DNA from: Streptomyces sp. PR69
GTDB lineage: Bacteria; Actinomycetota; Actinomycetes; Streptomycetales; Streptomycetaceae
Length of the DNA stretch: 64,000 nt
Assembly (NCBI RefSeq): GCF_026420845.1
Contig: NZ_JAOWCB010000002.1
Location: 248,001 to 312,000 of the forward strand
Reading direction: 5' to 3'
In this document: positions 1 to 8,597 of the stretch, in pieces
Position numbering within the stretch: position 1 is the first letter of the stretch
Layout of the letters: each line of letters starts with the position of its first letter
Notes under the pieces: model-generated
The model's input: only the letters and a program-made list of their open reading frames with translations
What the model was told of the DNA's origin: nothing
The model's database searches: none
Translations under genes and position numbers: made by a program

Positions 1-248
1 GCGAGACGCTGCCCGGGGTGGTGTGGTTCGGGCTGATCACCGGCGCGCTGGTCACCGTGGGGCTGATCTTCACCCTGCAGATCCAGCGCTCACCGCGTGA
101 GCTGCTGCTCGCGGGCCTGTTCAGTGCGCTGATCGCGTTTCTGCTGTTCCTGGTCTGGGACTTCGACGCGCCGTTCGGGCGGTCGGGCGCGGACTCCGCG
201 GAAGCGTTCCACCAGCTGTTCGGCGGAGCGCTCGGCAAACAGGACTGA
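1..248 (+). CDS. DUF4239-type membrane protein, C-terminal fragment
   Basis: The open frame enters from the left edge (reading from base 3) and stops at 246-248, so only the C-terminus is present. It shows two hydrophobic segments separated by a short polar turn with SPRE, then an acidic/aromatic tail containing DAPFGR. This arrangement fits the last two membrane helices of the bestrophin-like DUF4239 family, which is common in streptomycetes and has no settled function. A GTG at 18 could start a 76-residue protein, but coding potential continues upstream of it, so truncation by the window edge is the better reading. Confidence 0.6.
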   Translation, partial: ETLPGVVWFGLITGALVTVGLIFTLQIQRSPRELLLAGLFSALIAFLLFLVWDFDAPFGRSGADSAEAFHQLFGGALGKQD

Positions 249-272
249 CCGCCGCCCCCGCTCCCCGCCCGG

Positions 273-407
273 CTACTTCCCCTGCCCGCCGACGTAGAAC
301 AGCAGGTACACGAAACCGGCGAAGAGGTGGGTGGCGAAGACATAGACGAAGACGCGCAGCGCGACACCGCGCTCTTTCCAGCTCTCGCTCTCGCGTTCGT
401 CGCCCAC
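273..407 (-). CDS. DUF6126-like small membrane protein (44 aa)
   Basis: This short reverse-strand gene has a GTG start at 407-405 and a TAG stop at 275-273. GAGGAG lies 8-9 nt before the start. The product has a charged N-terminus containing SWKERG, then a single membrane helix of about 20 residues (VFVYVFATHLFAGFVYLLFY) and a Gly-rich C-terminus. Composition and length match the DUF6126 family of tiny streptomycete membrane proteins. Function is unknown. It is easily missed because it is under 50 codons. It is convergent with the preceding DUF4239 gene. Confidence 0.75.
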   Translation of the reverse strand: MGDERESESWKERGVALRVFVYVFATHLFAGFVYLLFYVGGQGK

Positions 408-539
408 CGCCGCTCCTCAGCTGTCCGTGCCGTAGCTGTCCGTGCCGTCCGGAAAAGGGTACGAGACCCCACGACACGGTGAAGAGACCCGACCGGACGA
501 CCAGGCGACCGGTCTGTTCACTTTTGCGTAGGCTTGCAG

Positions 540-561
540 TGTGCGACACATACGTCACACA
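540..561. promoter_or_regulatory. inverted repeat just upstream of the universal stress protein
   Basis: Arms TGTGCGAC (540-547) and GTCACACA (554-561) pair at 7 of 8 positions around a 6-nt spacer. The site ends two bases before the GGAGG ribosome-binding site at 563-567, so it lies in the 5' leader or at the transcription start of the stress-protein gene. A bound dimer could block transcription or translation there. No regulator is assigned. Confidence 0.4.
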
Positions 562-575
562 CGGAGGTGGCCGCC

Positions 576-1067
576 ATGGCTCCGCGCGCAGCAGCGAAGG
601 CAGCAGCAAGGGCAGCAGCGAAGAAGGAAAACGGCAGGATCGTGGTCGGCGTGGACGGCTCCGAGCCATCGCTCAAGGCCTTGCGCTGGGCCGTACGGCA
701 GTCCGGCCTGACCGGTGACACGGTGGAGGCCGTGATCAGCTGGGAGTACCCGGCGGCGGGCTGGGCCTCGATGGTGCCGAGCATGCCCGAGGACTTCGAC
801 CCCGAGAAGCTGGCCGCCAAGATCCTGGACGAGTCCCTTGAGGGCACGCTCACCAAGGAGGAGGCAGCCGCCGTCACCCGCACGGTCACCGTCGGCAGCC
901 CCGCGCAGATCCTGCTGGAGCGGGCCGAGGGCGCGTCGCTGCTGGTCGTCGGCGACCGCGGGTACAGCCTGTTCACGTCGGCGCTGCTCGGGTCCGTAGG
1001 ACTGCATGTCACCCAGCACGCGCCGTGCCCGGTGGTCGTGGTGCGGGGCGCGATCCCCGCCGCCTGA
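576..1067 (+). CDS. universal stress protein (UspA family)
   Basis: A 163-residue protein with a Lys/Ala-rich N-terminal extension followed by one Usp domain. VVGVDGS at residues 23-29 is the first beta strand with the nucleotide-binding Asp. GDRG...GS near residues 126-140 fits the G-2x-G-9x-G-S pattern of ATP-binding Usp proteins. The ATG at 576 was chosen because GGAGG sits 8 nt upstream; an in-frame ATG at 534 lies within the upstream inverted repeat region and lacks a ribosome-binding site. Usp proteins of this type are cytoplasmic and usually induced by hypoxia or stationary-phase stress. It is transcribed toward the large ATPase gene but separated by a leader. Confidence 0.9.
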   Translation: MAPRAAAKAAARAAAKKENGRIVVGVDGSEPSLKALRWAVRQSGLTGDTVEAVISWEYPAAGWASMVPSMPEDFDPEKLAAKILDESLEGTLTKEEAAAVTRTVTVGSPAQILLERAEGASLLVVGDRGYSLFTSALLGSVGLHVTQHAPCPVVVVRGAIPAA

Positions 1068-1135
1068 CCTGGGCACTTCGCCTGGACCGCGTTAACCATG
1101 TGTCGTTGTCAGTGCCTGCTCCTATGGTTTTCGGC

Positions 1136-4100
1136 ATGACCCCTGCACTGATCGGGCGCGACCACCCCGCAGGCGTCCTCCGGGCGGAGATCGGCCGGGC
1201 GACGGGCAGCCACGGGGGTCTGGTGCTGGTCACCGGCGAGGCCGGCATCGGCAAGACGACCCTGGTCATGGACGCGGCGGACGAGGCGCGGCGGCGCGGT
1301 GCGCTGGTGCTGGGCGGCTCCTGCTGGGATTCGCAGAGCGCGCCAGGCTACTGGCCGTGGGTGCAGGTGGTGCGCGGGCTCAGGCGCGGCGCGGGCGGCG
1401 ACGCATGGGCGGAGGCGGAGCGGGCGGCCGGCGGACGGCTGGCGGTGCTGCTCGGCGAGGCCGCCGGGGAGGCGGACGCCGGCGGGGAGGGCTTTCCGCT
1501 GTACGACGCGGTGACCACGGCCCTGGTCACGGTCTCCCAGCGGCGGCCCCTCGTCGTCGTGCTGGACGATCTGCACTGGGCCGACCCGGCCTCGCTCAGG
1601 CTGCTGGAGTTCGCCGCGCAGCACGCCTGGTTCGAGCGGCTGCTGCTGGTCGGCACGTATCGCGACGCGGAGGTCGAGGCCCCCGACCACCCGCTCCAGC
1701 AGCTCATCCTGCCGCTGGCCGCGCGGGCCGCCGCCACCGTCACGCTGACCGGGCTGCAGCGGGACGAGGTGGGCGCGCTGATCGAGCTGACGGCAGGGGT
1801 CGAGCCCGAGCCCGCCCTCGTCGACGAAGTGCACCGGCGCACCGGGGGCAATCCCTTCTTCGTGGAGCAGACCGCCCGCATCTGGCACAGCGGCGCGCCG
1901 GTCACCGCCGTCGCGCCGGGGGTGCGGGAAGCCGTCCGGCGGCGGCTCGCGCTGCTCCCGGAGCCCGTGGGCGAGCTGCTGGTGACGGCCGCGGTGCTGG
2001 GCCGGGAGTTCCACCGCCGGGTGCTGGCGGCGGTGGCGGGCCTGCCGGTGCCGCATGTGGACCGGCTGCTGGCGCGTGCGGCGGCCGCCCGGCTGGTCAC
2101 CGCGGGCGCGGGCGGCCGGTTCGCCTTCGTCCACGATCTCGTGCGGGAGACGCTGTACGAGTCGCTCACGGAGGACGAGGCGCGCGCCCGGCACGCCGGC
2201 GTCATACGGGCGCTGGACGGTACGCCCTCCCCCAGCAGGCAGCCCCTGAGCGAGCAGCCCCTGAGCGGGCAGCCTCTGAGCGAGCAGCCCCTCGGCGGGC
2301 AGCCCCTGAGTGAACAGGCCATCCCCTCCGATCTGGCCCGGCACGCCTACCTGGCGGGGGACGAGCTGGCCCGCGAGCGCCGGGTGGAGCTGCTGCTCGC
2401 CGCTGCCGGCGACGCCTCCAGCAGGCTGGCCGGGGAGGAGGCGGTGGGCCACTACCGGCGCGCCCTGGAGGCGGCGGAGCCGGACTCCCGCAAGGCCGCG
2501 CTGATCTGTCTGGACCTGGGCGGCCAGCTGCGCCACAGCGGGGACGACAGCGCGGCCTGGCTCGCCTTCGACCGGGCCGAGGCAATCGCCCGGCTGCGCG
2601 GTGATCCGGAGCTGCTGGCACGGGTCGCGATCACCCTGCATCAGCACGCTGACGTGCCGGGCAAGCGGCCCCAGACGCGCGAGCTGCTGCGAGAGGCGCA
2701 CCGCGCGCTCATCGGCGGCGCCCGGGAGGACCCGGCGGCACTGTCGGACGAGCGGATCGCCCAGGAGCTGGCGGTGCGCGCCACGGCGCTGGCGCGCAGC
2801 GGGGAGGACGACGACGCGCTGGCGTTCTCGCTGTGGGCGCGGCACGACACGATCTGGGGGCTCGGCACCTCGGCGGAGCGGCTCACCCTCACCGACGAGA
2901 TGGCGGAGGTCGCGCGCCGCACCGACAACCGCAGCATGGAGCTGCACGCCACCTCGATGCGCTGGGTCACCCTGCTGGAACAGGGCGACCCGCGCTATCT
3001 GGAGCAGCTGCGCACCTTCGTCGCCCTCGCGGGGAAGTCGCGGCTGCGCCTCTTCGAGCTGGCGCTGACCGTGGACCAGTCCCTCATCCACGCCCTTCAC
3101 GGCGCGTTCGACGAAGCCGAGCGGCTGCTTGCGCAGGTCCTCGGCATGGGGCACGGGCACACGGCCTTCGCCTACATCACCGCCCATATGGAGTGGGCGC
3201 TCGCCCTGCTCCGGGGGCGGCTGGAGGAGGCGGAAGCCGTGGTGGGCCGCCTCGACGACATCGGGTATCCGTTCCCCCGGCTGCTGGAGGGCATCACGGC
3301 GGCGGAGCGCGGGGAGGGCGAGCTGGCCGTGCGTATCGCGGATGAGCTGCAGGCCCGTCCCGAGCCGCTGCCGAGGGTCTTCGCCCCGCTGCTGCTGCGT
3401 CTGCGCGCACAGGCCGCGATGGCCTCGGGCGACCCGCAGCGCATCGCGGAGGCGCGGGACGCGCTGATGCCGTACGCGGGCCAGTGGCTCGTCGCGTTGT
3501 ACGGCTGCGACATCAGCGGCCCGGTCGACCTCTGGCTGGGTCTGCTGTCCGCGGCGGCGGGCCGCCGCGAGGAGTCCGCCGCCCATCTGACCGCCGCGGC
3601 CGAATCGGCGGACCGCCTGCGGGCCCGCCCCTGGTCGCTGCGCGCGCGTGCGGCCCTGGCCCGGGCGGACGAGACCCCCGCGGACGAGGCCCCGGTGAAG
3701 GCGGCCCCCGCGGACGCGGTTCCCGCAGGCGGCCTCCCGGCCAACGAGGCCCCGGCAAAGGGCGCCACCGCGAAAGCGGCCCCGGCGAAGACGGTTCCCG
3801 CAGGCGGGATCCCCGCGGACGGCCTCCCCGCCAACGAGGCCCCGGCAAAGGGCGCCACCGCGAAGGCGGCCCCGGCGAAGACGGTTCCCGCAGGCGGGAT
3901 CCCCGCGGACGGCCTCCCCGCCAACGAGGCCCCGGCAAAGGGCGCCACCGCGAAGGCGGCCCCGGCGGGGGCCGAGGCAGGGCCTCCCCAACCCCCGCCC
4001 CCTGCCGAGGAATTCCGCCGCGACGGCTCGGTGTGGGCGCTGACCTTCGCCGGGCAGTCGGTCCATGTGCCCGACGCCAAGGGCCTGCGGGATCTGCACA

Positions 4101-4549
4101 CCCTGCTCTCCAGCCCCGGCCGGGACGTGCCCGCCGCCGAGCTGCTCGACCCGGCGGGCGGCGAAGCCGTCGCGGCAGCCCACCGCTTCGGCGGCGACCC
4201 CGTCCTCGACGACGAGGCCAAGGCCCGCTACCGCCGGCGGCTGTCCCTTCTGGACGAGGAGATCGACCGCGCCGTCGAGCGGGGCGACGAGGCCCGCGCC
4301 GCCGAGTTCGACCGCGAACGGTCCGCCCTGCTGGAGGAGTTGCGGACGGCCGCGGGCCTCGGCGGCCGCACCCGTCGCCTGGGCGAGACGTCGGAACGCG
4401 CCCGCAAAGCGGTCACGGCCCGCATCCGCGACACCCTCCGCCGCCTCGCCCCGCTCCATCCGGCCCTGACCGCCCACTTGAGGGAGTCGGTCACCACGGG
4501 CTCCCGCTGCTCCTACCGCCCGCGGCGACCGGTCGACTGGCGGCTGTGA
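1136..4549 (+). CDS. large STAND-like ATPase with AAA domain and internal repeats
   Basis: About 1137 residues. The N-terminal ATPase module has Walker A GEAGIGKTT (34-42) and Walker B VVVLDDLHWAD (around 140-150), as in LAL/MalT-type regulators. A long helical repeat (TPR-like) region follows. Unlike LAL regulators there is no LuxR helix-turn-helix. The C-terminus is a basic helical domain rich in Arg. Two low-complexity inserts interrupt the protein: five-residue QPLSE-type repeats at about residues 369-394 and a 30-residue Ala/Pro/Lys repeat at about 866-944. ATG 1136 is preferred; ATG 1124 is also in frame. No clear ribosome-binding site is visible, and TATGGT ends 7 nt before ATG 1136, so the mRNA could be leaderless. 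Signalling role inferred only from the fold. Confidence 0.8.
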   Translation: MTPALIGRDHPAGVLRAEIGRATGSHGGLVLVTGEAGIGKTTLVMDAADEARRRGALVLGGSCWDSQSAPGYWPWVQVVRGLRRGAGGDAWAEAERAAGGRLAVLLGEAAGEADAGGEGFPLYDAVTTALVTVSQRRPLVVVLDDLHWADPASLRLLEFAAQHAWFERLLLVGTYRDAEVEAPDHPLQQLILPLAARAAATVTLTGLQRDEVGALIELTAGVEPEPALVDEVHRRTGGNPFFVEQTARIWHSGAPVTAVAPGVREAVRRRLALLPEPVGELLVTAAVLGREFHRRVLAAVAGLPVPHVDRLLARAAAARLVTAGAGGRFAFVHDLVRETLYESLTEDEARARHAGVIRALDGTPSPSRQPLSEQPLSGQPLSEQPLGGQPLSEQAIPSDLARHAYLAGDELARERRVELLLAAAGDASSRLAGEEAVGHYRRALEAAEPDSRKAALICLDLGGQLRHSGDDSAAWLAFDRAEAIARLRGDPELLARVAITLHQHADVPGKRPQTRELLREAHRALIGGAREDPAALSDERIAQELAVRATALARSGEDDDALAFSLWARHDTIWGLGTSAERLTLTDEMAEVARRTDNRSMELHATSMRWVTLLEQGDPRYLEQLRTFVALAGKSRLRLFELALTVDQSLIHALHGAFDEAERLLAQVLGMGHGHTAFAYITAHMEWALALLRGRLEEAEAVVGRLDDIGYPFPRLLEGITAAERGEGELAVRIADELQARPEPLPRVFAPLLLRLRAQAAMASGDPQRIAEARDALMPYAGQWLVALYGCDISGPVDLWLGLLSAAAGRREESAAHLTAAAESADRLRARPWSLRARAALARADETPADEAPVKAAPADAVPAGGLPANEAPAKGATAKAAPAKTVPAGGIPADGLPANEAPAKGATAKAAPAKTVPAGGIPADGLPANEAPAKGATAKAAPAGAEAGPPQPPPPAEEFRRDGSVWALTFAGQSVHVPDAKGLRDLHTLLSSPGRDVPAAELLDPAGGEAVAAAHRFGGDPVLDDEAKARYRRRLSLLDEEIDRAVERGDEARAAEFDRERSALLEELRTAAGLGGRTRRLGETSERARKAVTARIRDTLRRLAPLHPALTAHLRESVTTGSRCSYRPRRPVDWRL
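2240..2317 (+). repeat. 15-bp tandem repeats inside the ATPase gene
   Basis: About five copies of a 15-bp unit encode QPLSE/QPLSG/QPLGG pentapeptides. Copies differ by single bases. The array keeps the reading frame and falls at a likely linker between the ATPase module and the helical repeat region. Confidence 0.85.
3731..3966 (+). repeat. 90-bp tandem repeats inside the ATPase gene
   Basis: Two full copies (3731-3820, 3821-3910) and a partial third (from 3911) are almost identical. Each 90-bp unit encodes 30 residues rich in Ala, Pro, Lys and Gly. The in-frame array precedes the C-terminal basic domain and probably forms an extended linker. Near identity of the copies points to recent expansion. 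Confidence 0.9.
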
Positions 4550-4593
4550 ACCGACAGCCCCCGCCCCTCACGCCAACATCACCTCACCTCACC

Positions 4594-5451
4594 TCACTTG
4601 CGGTTGTACAGCCGCATCGTCACCGAGCCGAACACCACGACCAGCGCACCCGCCCAGCCCAGCGACCAGGCGATGTCCGCCGCGGGCCAGTGGCCGGCCA
4701 TCAGTTCCCGGACCGCCGTGGCGACATGGGTGACCGGGCTGTTGTTGACGAATGCCTGGAGCCAGCCGGGCATCGTCCTCGGGTCGACGAAGACATTGCT
4801 CAGAAAGGTCAGCGGGAAGATCACCATCATGCTGACGCCCATGACCGACTTCTCCGTGCGCAGCAGCAGGCCGAACATGGTCCAGATCCAGGAGAAGGCG
4901 AACGCGAAGACCACCAGCAGGACCACGCCGAGCAGCACGCCGACGAAGCCGCCGCCGGGGCGGTAGCCGAGGAGCAGGCCGACGGCGAGCATGACCGCGG
5001 AGGCGAGGAGATAGCGCATGACGTCGCCGAGGAGGTAGCCGACCATCGGGGCGGGCCGCCATATGGGGAGGGTGCGGAAGCGGTCGAAGACGCCCTTGGT
5101 GATATCGGTGTTGACCGCGACGCCCGTGTACATGGTGATCATGACGACGCTCATGGTGAGGATGCCGGGCAGCAGGAACTGCACATACGCGTCCACCGAG
5201 CCGGCCAGCGCGCCTCCGAAGAGGTACGTGTACATCAGCACCATCATGATCGGAAAGGCCGTCACATCGAAGAGCTGCTCGGGCACATGCTTGATCTTGA
5301 GCATGGCGCGCCAGCCGAAGGTGAGCGAGGCGGACAGGGCGGTGGGGCGCGGCGGGCGCTGCTTGGCGATCAGAAGCGCGGCGAGGTCCTCCGTCCTGGG
5401 GGCCTCCAGGGTGAGGTCGTCGGTGTCCTTGGCCGTTGTCGCGGTGCTCAT
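4594..5451 (-). CDS. ABC-2 type transporter permease (DrrB-like)
   Basis: A 285-residue integral membrane protein with about six hydrophobic segments and the ABC-2 permease layout seen in DrrB-type drug or lipid exporters: a cytoplasmic N-terminus, then [19 protein letters not shown] as the first helix. ATG at 5451 overlaps the TGA of the ATPase gene by four bases (ATGA), indicating translational coupling and a 1:1 complex with that ATPase. It ends 45 bp from the convergent large ATPase gene. Substrate cannot be deduced from sequence. Confidence 0.9.
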   Translation of the reverse strand: MSTATTAKDTDDLTLEAPRTEDLAALLIAKQRPPRPTALSASLTFGWRAMLKIKHVPEQLFDVTAFPIMMVLMYTYLFGGALAGSVDAYVQFLLPGILTMSVVMITMYTGVAVNTDITKGVFDRFRTLPIWRPAPMVGYLLGDVMRYLLASAVMLAVGLLLGYRPGGGFVGVLLGVVLLVVFAFAFSWIWTMFGLLLRTEKSVMGVSMMVIFPLTFLSNVFVDPRTMPGWLQAFVNNSPVTHVATAVRELMAGHWPAADIAWSLGWAGALVVVFGSVTMRLYNRK

Positions 5452-6419
5452 GCCGCCGTCCCCTTCTTGTCGGTGAGGGCGAGGAAGACCTCGTCCAGGC
5501 TGGGCTGGCCCAGCGCGAAGTTGTCCACGGTGATGCCGGTGCGGGCCAGTTCGGCCAGGGCGCGCGCGGCCTGCTCGGCCGCGCCCTGCTGGGTGCCGCT
5601 GCCGTTGACGCGGGCGGTCAGGGCGACCGGGTCGGCGTCGAGGAGCACCTCCGCGCCGAGCGCCGCGGCAAGCACCCGCTCGGCGTCCGGGCGCTGCGCC
5701 GCGTCGCGCAGCCGCAGATGGACGGCCCCGGAGCCGACCGACGCCTTCAGCTCGCCCTTGGTGCCCTCGGCGATGACCTTGCCGTGGTCGATGACGGCGA
5801 TCCGGGAGGCCAGCTGGTCGGCCTCGTCCAGATACTGCGTGGTCAGCAGCACCGTCGTGCCCTGGGCGACGACCGCCCGCACGATGTCCCACACCTGGTT
5901 GCGGCTGCGCGGGTCGAGGCCGGTGGTGGGCTCGTCCAGGAAGAGCAGGTCCGGGGTGTTGAGGATGGACGCGGCGATGTCGATACGGCGGCGCATGCCG
6001 CCCGAGTAGTTCTTGACCTGCTTGTCGGCCGCCTCGGCCAGCCCGAAGGCCTCCAGCAGCTGCCCGGCCCGCTCGCGTGCGGCCGGCTTGGAGTGGCCCA
6101 GCAGCCTGCCGAGCAGGATCAGGTTCTCCAGACCGGTGAGGTCCTCGTCGACGGAGGCGTACTGGCCGGTGAGGCTGACCCGGCTGCGTACGGCGTCGGC
6201 GTCCTTGACGACATCCTTGCCGAAGACGCGGGCGCGGCCCCCGTCCGGGCGCAGCAGCGTGGCCAGCATGCGCACGGTGGTGGTCTTGCCCGCGCCGTTG
6301 GGGCCGAGGAGTCCGTAGACGGCGCCCGCGGCGACGGTCAGATCGACGCCGTCCACGGCGCGTTTGCCGCCGAAGGCCTTCACCAGGCCGTCTGTCTCGA
6401 TTGCCGGTTCTGTGCTCAT
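5448..6419 (-). CDS. ABC transporter ATP-binding subunit (DrrA-like)
   Basis: 323 residues with a complete nucleotide-binding domain: Walker [11 protein letters not shown] (39-48), signature YSGGMRRR (about 140), Walker [13 protein letters not shown], and a C-terminal extension typical of the daunorubicin-resistance DrrA subfamily. It powers the permease encoded immediately downstream. The pair forms a two-gene operon read leftward. An AAGGAT sequence about 10 nt before the ATG can serve as ribosome-binding site. Confidence 0.93.
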   Translation of the reverse strand: MSTEPAIETDGLVKAFGGKRAVDGVDLTVAAGAVYGLLGPNGAGKTTTVRMLATLLRPDGGRARVFGKDVVKDADAVRSRVSLTGQYASVDEDLTGLENLILLGRLLGHSKPAARERAGQLLEAFGLAEAADKQVKNYSGGMRRRIDIAASILNTPDLLFLDEPTTGLDPRSRNQVWDIVRAVVAQGTTVLLTTQYLDEADQLASRIAVIDHGKVIAEGTKGELKASVGSGAVHLRLRDAAQRPDAERVLAAALGAEVLLDADPVALTARVNGSGTQQGAAEQAARALAELARTGITVDNFALGQPSLDEVFLALTDKKGTAA

Positions 6420-6463
6420 GGTTGCCGGTGATCCTTATGGGTCGCGGTGTTCAGTCGTGGTGT

Positions 6464-6503
6464 TCAGGAGACGTACGTGCGGCCGTGCGTCAGGAGACGT
6501 ACG
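6464..6503. repeat. 14-bp direct repeat at the end of the FMN reductase gene
   Basis: TCAGGAGACGTACG occurs at 6464-6477 and again at 6490-6503. The second copy forms the stop codon and last codons (YVS) of the reductase gene, and the first is an untranslated copy 26 bp beyond. It looks like a small local duplication of the gene's 3' end. Confidence 0.7.
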
Positions 6504-7128
6504 GGCGGGCGGCGCGGGCCTCCCGCAGGGCCAGGCCCCACCAGTCGAGCTGGTCGAGCATGCGCCCCACGGCGCGGTCGCCGCCTTCCGCCGGGGCTGC
6601 GTCGTCGAGGAGATTCAGATGGACGCCATTGCGCAGGGTGACGGTGTGCAGCTCGGTGAAAACGGAGCGCAGCGCCTCGACCGCGTACAGGCCGCTCGAC
6701 CCGTGGCCGTAGCTCACGAAGGCGACGGGTTTGGTCTGCCATTCGTCGTAGGCGAAGTCGATGGCCTGCTTGAGGGAGGCGGGGAAGGAGCGGTTGTACT
6801 CGGGCGTCACGACCACAAAGGCGTCCGCCCGGCCGATCTGCTCGGTGAACCGGCGGACCTGGCCGGTCGCCCGGTCCGGATAGCGGGCGGGGAAGTCATA
6901 GTCGACCAGATCGAGGACGGTCAGCTCCAGCCCGCCCCGCCCGGCGGCCCGCTCCATGAACCAGCGCCCGACGCTCCCGCCGACGCGCCCCTCGCGCGTA
7001 CTGCCGATGATCACCGCGACGCGCAACGGCGGTGCGCCGTCGCCCGTCCGGTCGCCCGCACTGCCGCCCGCGCTGCCGTCCACGCTGCCGACTGCGTTCT
7101 CGTCCGGGTCCTCATCCGGGTCCCGCAT
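6490..7128 (-). CDS. NADPH-dependent FMN reductase family protein
   Basis: 212 residues. After an acidic, Gly/Ser/Asp-rich N-terminal extension of about 35 residues comes a flavodoxin-like fold: VAVIIGSTREGRVG is the FMN phosphate loop, and TPEYNRSFPASLKQAID is the conserved flavin-binding segment of the family. Such enzymes reduce quinones, azo dyes or chromate using NAD(P)H and are cytoplasmic. The extension is repetitive DNA and the true start could be further in. It lies downstream of a small membrane protein gene but is separated from it by a strong hairpin. Confidence 0.85.
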   Translation of the reverse strand: MRDPDEDPDENAVGSVDGSAGGSAGDRTGDGAPPLRVAVIIGSTREGRVGGSVGRWFMERAAGRGGLELTVLDLVDYDFPARYPDRATGQVRRFTEQIGRADAFVVVTPEYNRSFPASLKQAIDFAYDEWQTKPVAFVSYGHGSSGLYAVEALRSVFTELHTVTLRNGVHLNLLDDAAPAEGGDRAVGRMLDQLDWWGLALREARAARPYVS

Positions 7129-7180
7129 GGGTCGTCGCCTCCCTCCCGTGCCTCACCCGTAAGGCGCGAGACGACGACGC

Positions 7181-7209
7181 GCGGCCGCCAGATCGAATCT
7201 GGCGGCTGC
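7181..7209 (-). terminator. GC-rich hairpin terminator
   Basis: Perfect arms GCCGCCAGAT (7184-7193) and ATCTGGCGGC (7197-7206) with a 3-nt loop; a G-T pair and two more pairs extend the stem to 7181-7209. It begins just past the stop of the leftward small membrane protein gene. There is no U tract, which is normal for streptomycete terminators. Confidence 0.7.
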
Positions 7210-7215
7210 TTGCGG

Positions 7216-7593
7216 CTACTCGTGCGTGTAGAAGAGATAGAAGGCCACGACCGTCACCCCCGCCCCCACCGCGACCCCGAGCCCCGCCGACCTGAGCACG
7301 CTCGACCCCGTCAGGCTGACCAGGAAGCCGATCGCCGCCGCCGACAGTGCGCCGTATGCCAGGGCGCGCAGTTCGCGCGGCAGGCTCGCCTGGAAGCGGC
7401 CCAGCAGATAGGCCAGCACGGCCAGCACGGCGCCGGAGACCACCGCGAGAACGGCCTGCCCGACCGAGCCGGGGCCGCCGTCGCGGGCGATGAAGGCCGC
7501 GTAGGCCCCGTATGAGATGCCCAGCACGAGGGGCAGCGCCCACCCGAGATGCCCGTGCTGCCGGCGCGTGGGCGCCGCTGCGTGTGCGGCCAT
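7216..7593 (-). CDS. small four-helix membrane protein
   Basis: 125 residues starting at ATG 7593, with AAGGAG 7-8 nt upstream. A short basic N-terminus (PTRRQHG) precedes four hydrophobic segments, the last ending in FYLFYTHE. No catalytic motif is evident; such proteins are annotated as hypothetical membrane proteins in streptomycetes. It is read in the same direction as the FMN reductase but a hairpin separates them. Confidence 0.75.
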   Translation of the reverse strand: MAAHAAAPTRRQHGHLGWALPLVLGISYGAYAAFIARDGGPGSVGQAVLAVVSGAVLAVLAYLLGRFQASLPRELRALAYGALSAAAIGFLVSLTGSSVLRSAGLGVAVGAGVTVVAFYLFYTHE

Positions 7594-7691
7594 GGCGGAA
7601 CTCCTTCGCTCACGTCCACCCCATGTCCTTCTCCCAGGGCACACCCGCACACGGCGGCGGGCAACTCGTACGCGAGCCCCGCGAGCGGCGG

Positions 7692-8504
7692 TCAGCGCAC
7701 GCGGCCGGGCTTTTCCGCGGTGAACCGGGCGAACTCCGTGGCGTCGTGGGAGGAGAAGACGTGGATCAGCCGCGGGTCGGCGCGGCGGAGTTCGCGGAGG
7801 CGGCTGAGGGCGGTCAGGCGCTGACCGTGGTTGTCGGCGACGAAGCGCTGGTAGAGGGAGAGGGCACGGGGGCAGCGGGGGCGGCGCAGGTCGATCTCGC
7901 CGTGGAAGAAGTACGCGTCTCCCGCGTGCAGCAGCCAGCGGTCCGGCCGCTGCACGGCCACCGCGCAGTGGCCCCGGGTGTGGCCGGGCAGCGGGATCAT
8001 CAGGATGTCCGGGGAGCGCTGGACGGGGGAGGCGGCGAAGCCGTGCCAGGTGGAGTCGGCCGTGTCGTGGATGACCCAGTGGGGGCCGTGCGCCCAGTGA
8101 GCGGGCACATAGCGGTCGGCGTCGAGGCGGCTCTCGCGGCGCATCGCCGCCCGGTACTCGTCGGCCGTCACATGGACCCGCGCGTGGGGGAAGTCGGCGA
8201 GGCCGCCCGTGTGGTCGAGGTCCAGATGCGTCAGGACGATGTCCCGTACGTCGTAGGGGTCGTAGCCGAGCGCCCGTATCTGGTGCGCCGCGGTGCGGGA
8301 GAGGTCGAGCGTGGGCCGCGCGAGCGTGCGGAACAGGGCCCCGAGGCGGTGCGGCTCCAGCACATCCGCGGCTCCGAGGCCGGTGTCGATCAGGACGAGG
8401 CCGCTGCCCGTGGCCACCAGCAGGCAGTGGCCGGCCAGCCGGTCCACGCCGACCAGAGGGCTCATCGGCGCGCAGTCGAGGTGGTGGACCGCGGGCACGG
8501 ACAT
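7692..8504 (-). CDS. MBL-fold metallo-hydrolase (lactonase-like)
   Basis: 270 residues, ATG at 8504 with GGAGG upstream. The zinc-binding signature THLDLDHTGG is complete, and later metal ligands appear as PGHTRGH and HAGD. Overall layout fits the AHL-lactonase/glyoxalase-II branch of the metallo-beta-lactamase superfamily. It is divergent from a TetR gene, and a perfect 14-bp inverted repeat fills the shared promoter region, so the hydrolase is probably the direct target of that repressor. Substrate unknown; it may degrade the regulator's ligand. Confidence 0.9.
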   Translation of the reverse strand: MSVPAVHHLDCAPMSPLVGVDRLAGHCLLVATGSGLVLIDTGLGAADVLEPHRLGALFRTLARPTLDLSRTAAHQIRALGYDPYDVRDIVLTHLDLDHTGGLADFPHARVHVTADEYRAAMRRESRLDADRYVPAHWAHGPHWVIHDTADSTWHGFAASPVQRSPDILMIPLPGHTRGHCAVAVQRPDRWLLHAGDAYFFHGEIDLRRPRCPRALSLYQRFVADNHGQRLTALSRLRELRRADPRLIHVFSSHDATEFARFTAEKPGRVR

Positions 8505-8520
8505 GTCGAACCTCCGGAGA

Positions 8521-8573
8521 CTTACAGCGTAAGTGCGAGGTAACAGGGGGTAGGGAAGCACTTACGCTGTAGG
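8521..8573. promoter_or_regulatory. TetR operator region (two boxes)
   Basis: The 14-bp arms TACAGCGTAAGTGC (8523-8536) and GCACTTACGCTGTA (8558-8571) are perfect inverted repeats. Each arm carries its own smaller dyad: CTTAC-AGC-GTAAG at 8521-8533 (perfect) and CTTAC-GCT-GTAGG at 8561-8573 (one mismatch). Two boxes 40 bp apart between divergent genes is a classic arrangement for a TetR-family repressor controlling itself and its neighbour. The second box resembles the operator of the other TetR gene at 41.2 kb. Confidence 0.8.
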
Positions 8574-8597
8574 CCGTCAAGGAGTCGGGAGCCGCCT

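Noticed and set aside
3731..3966. CRISPR-like spacing of near-identical repeats
   Set aside because: Units are contiguous 90-bp in-frame coding repeats without unique spacers, and no cas genes are near.
1109..4477. 1122-codon antisense open frame opposite the STAND-like ATPase
   Set aside because: High GC leaves few stops in the antisense frame. The product is Arg/Gly/Gln/Val-rich without domains, and the sense frame has clear Walker motifs.
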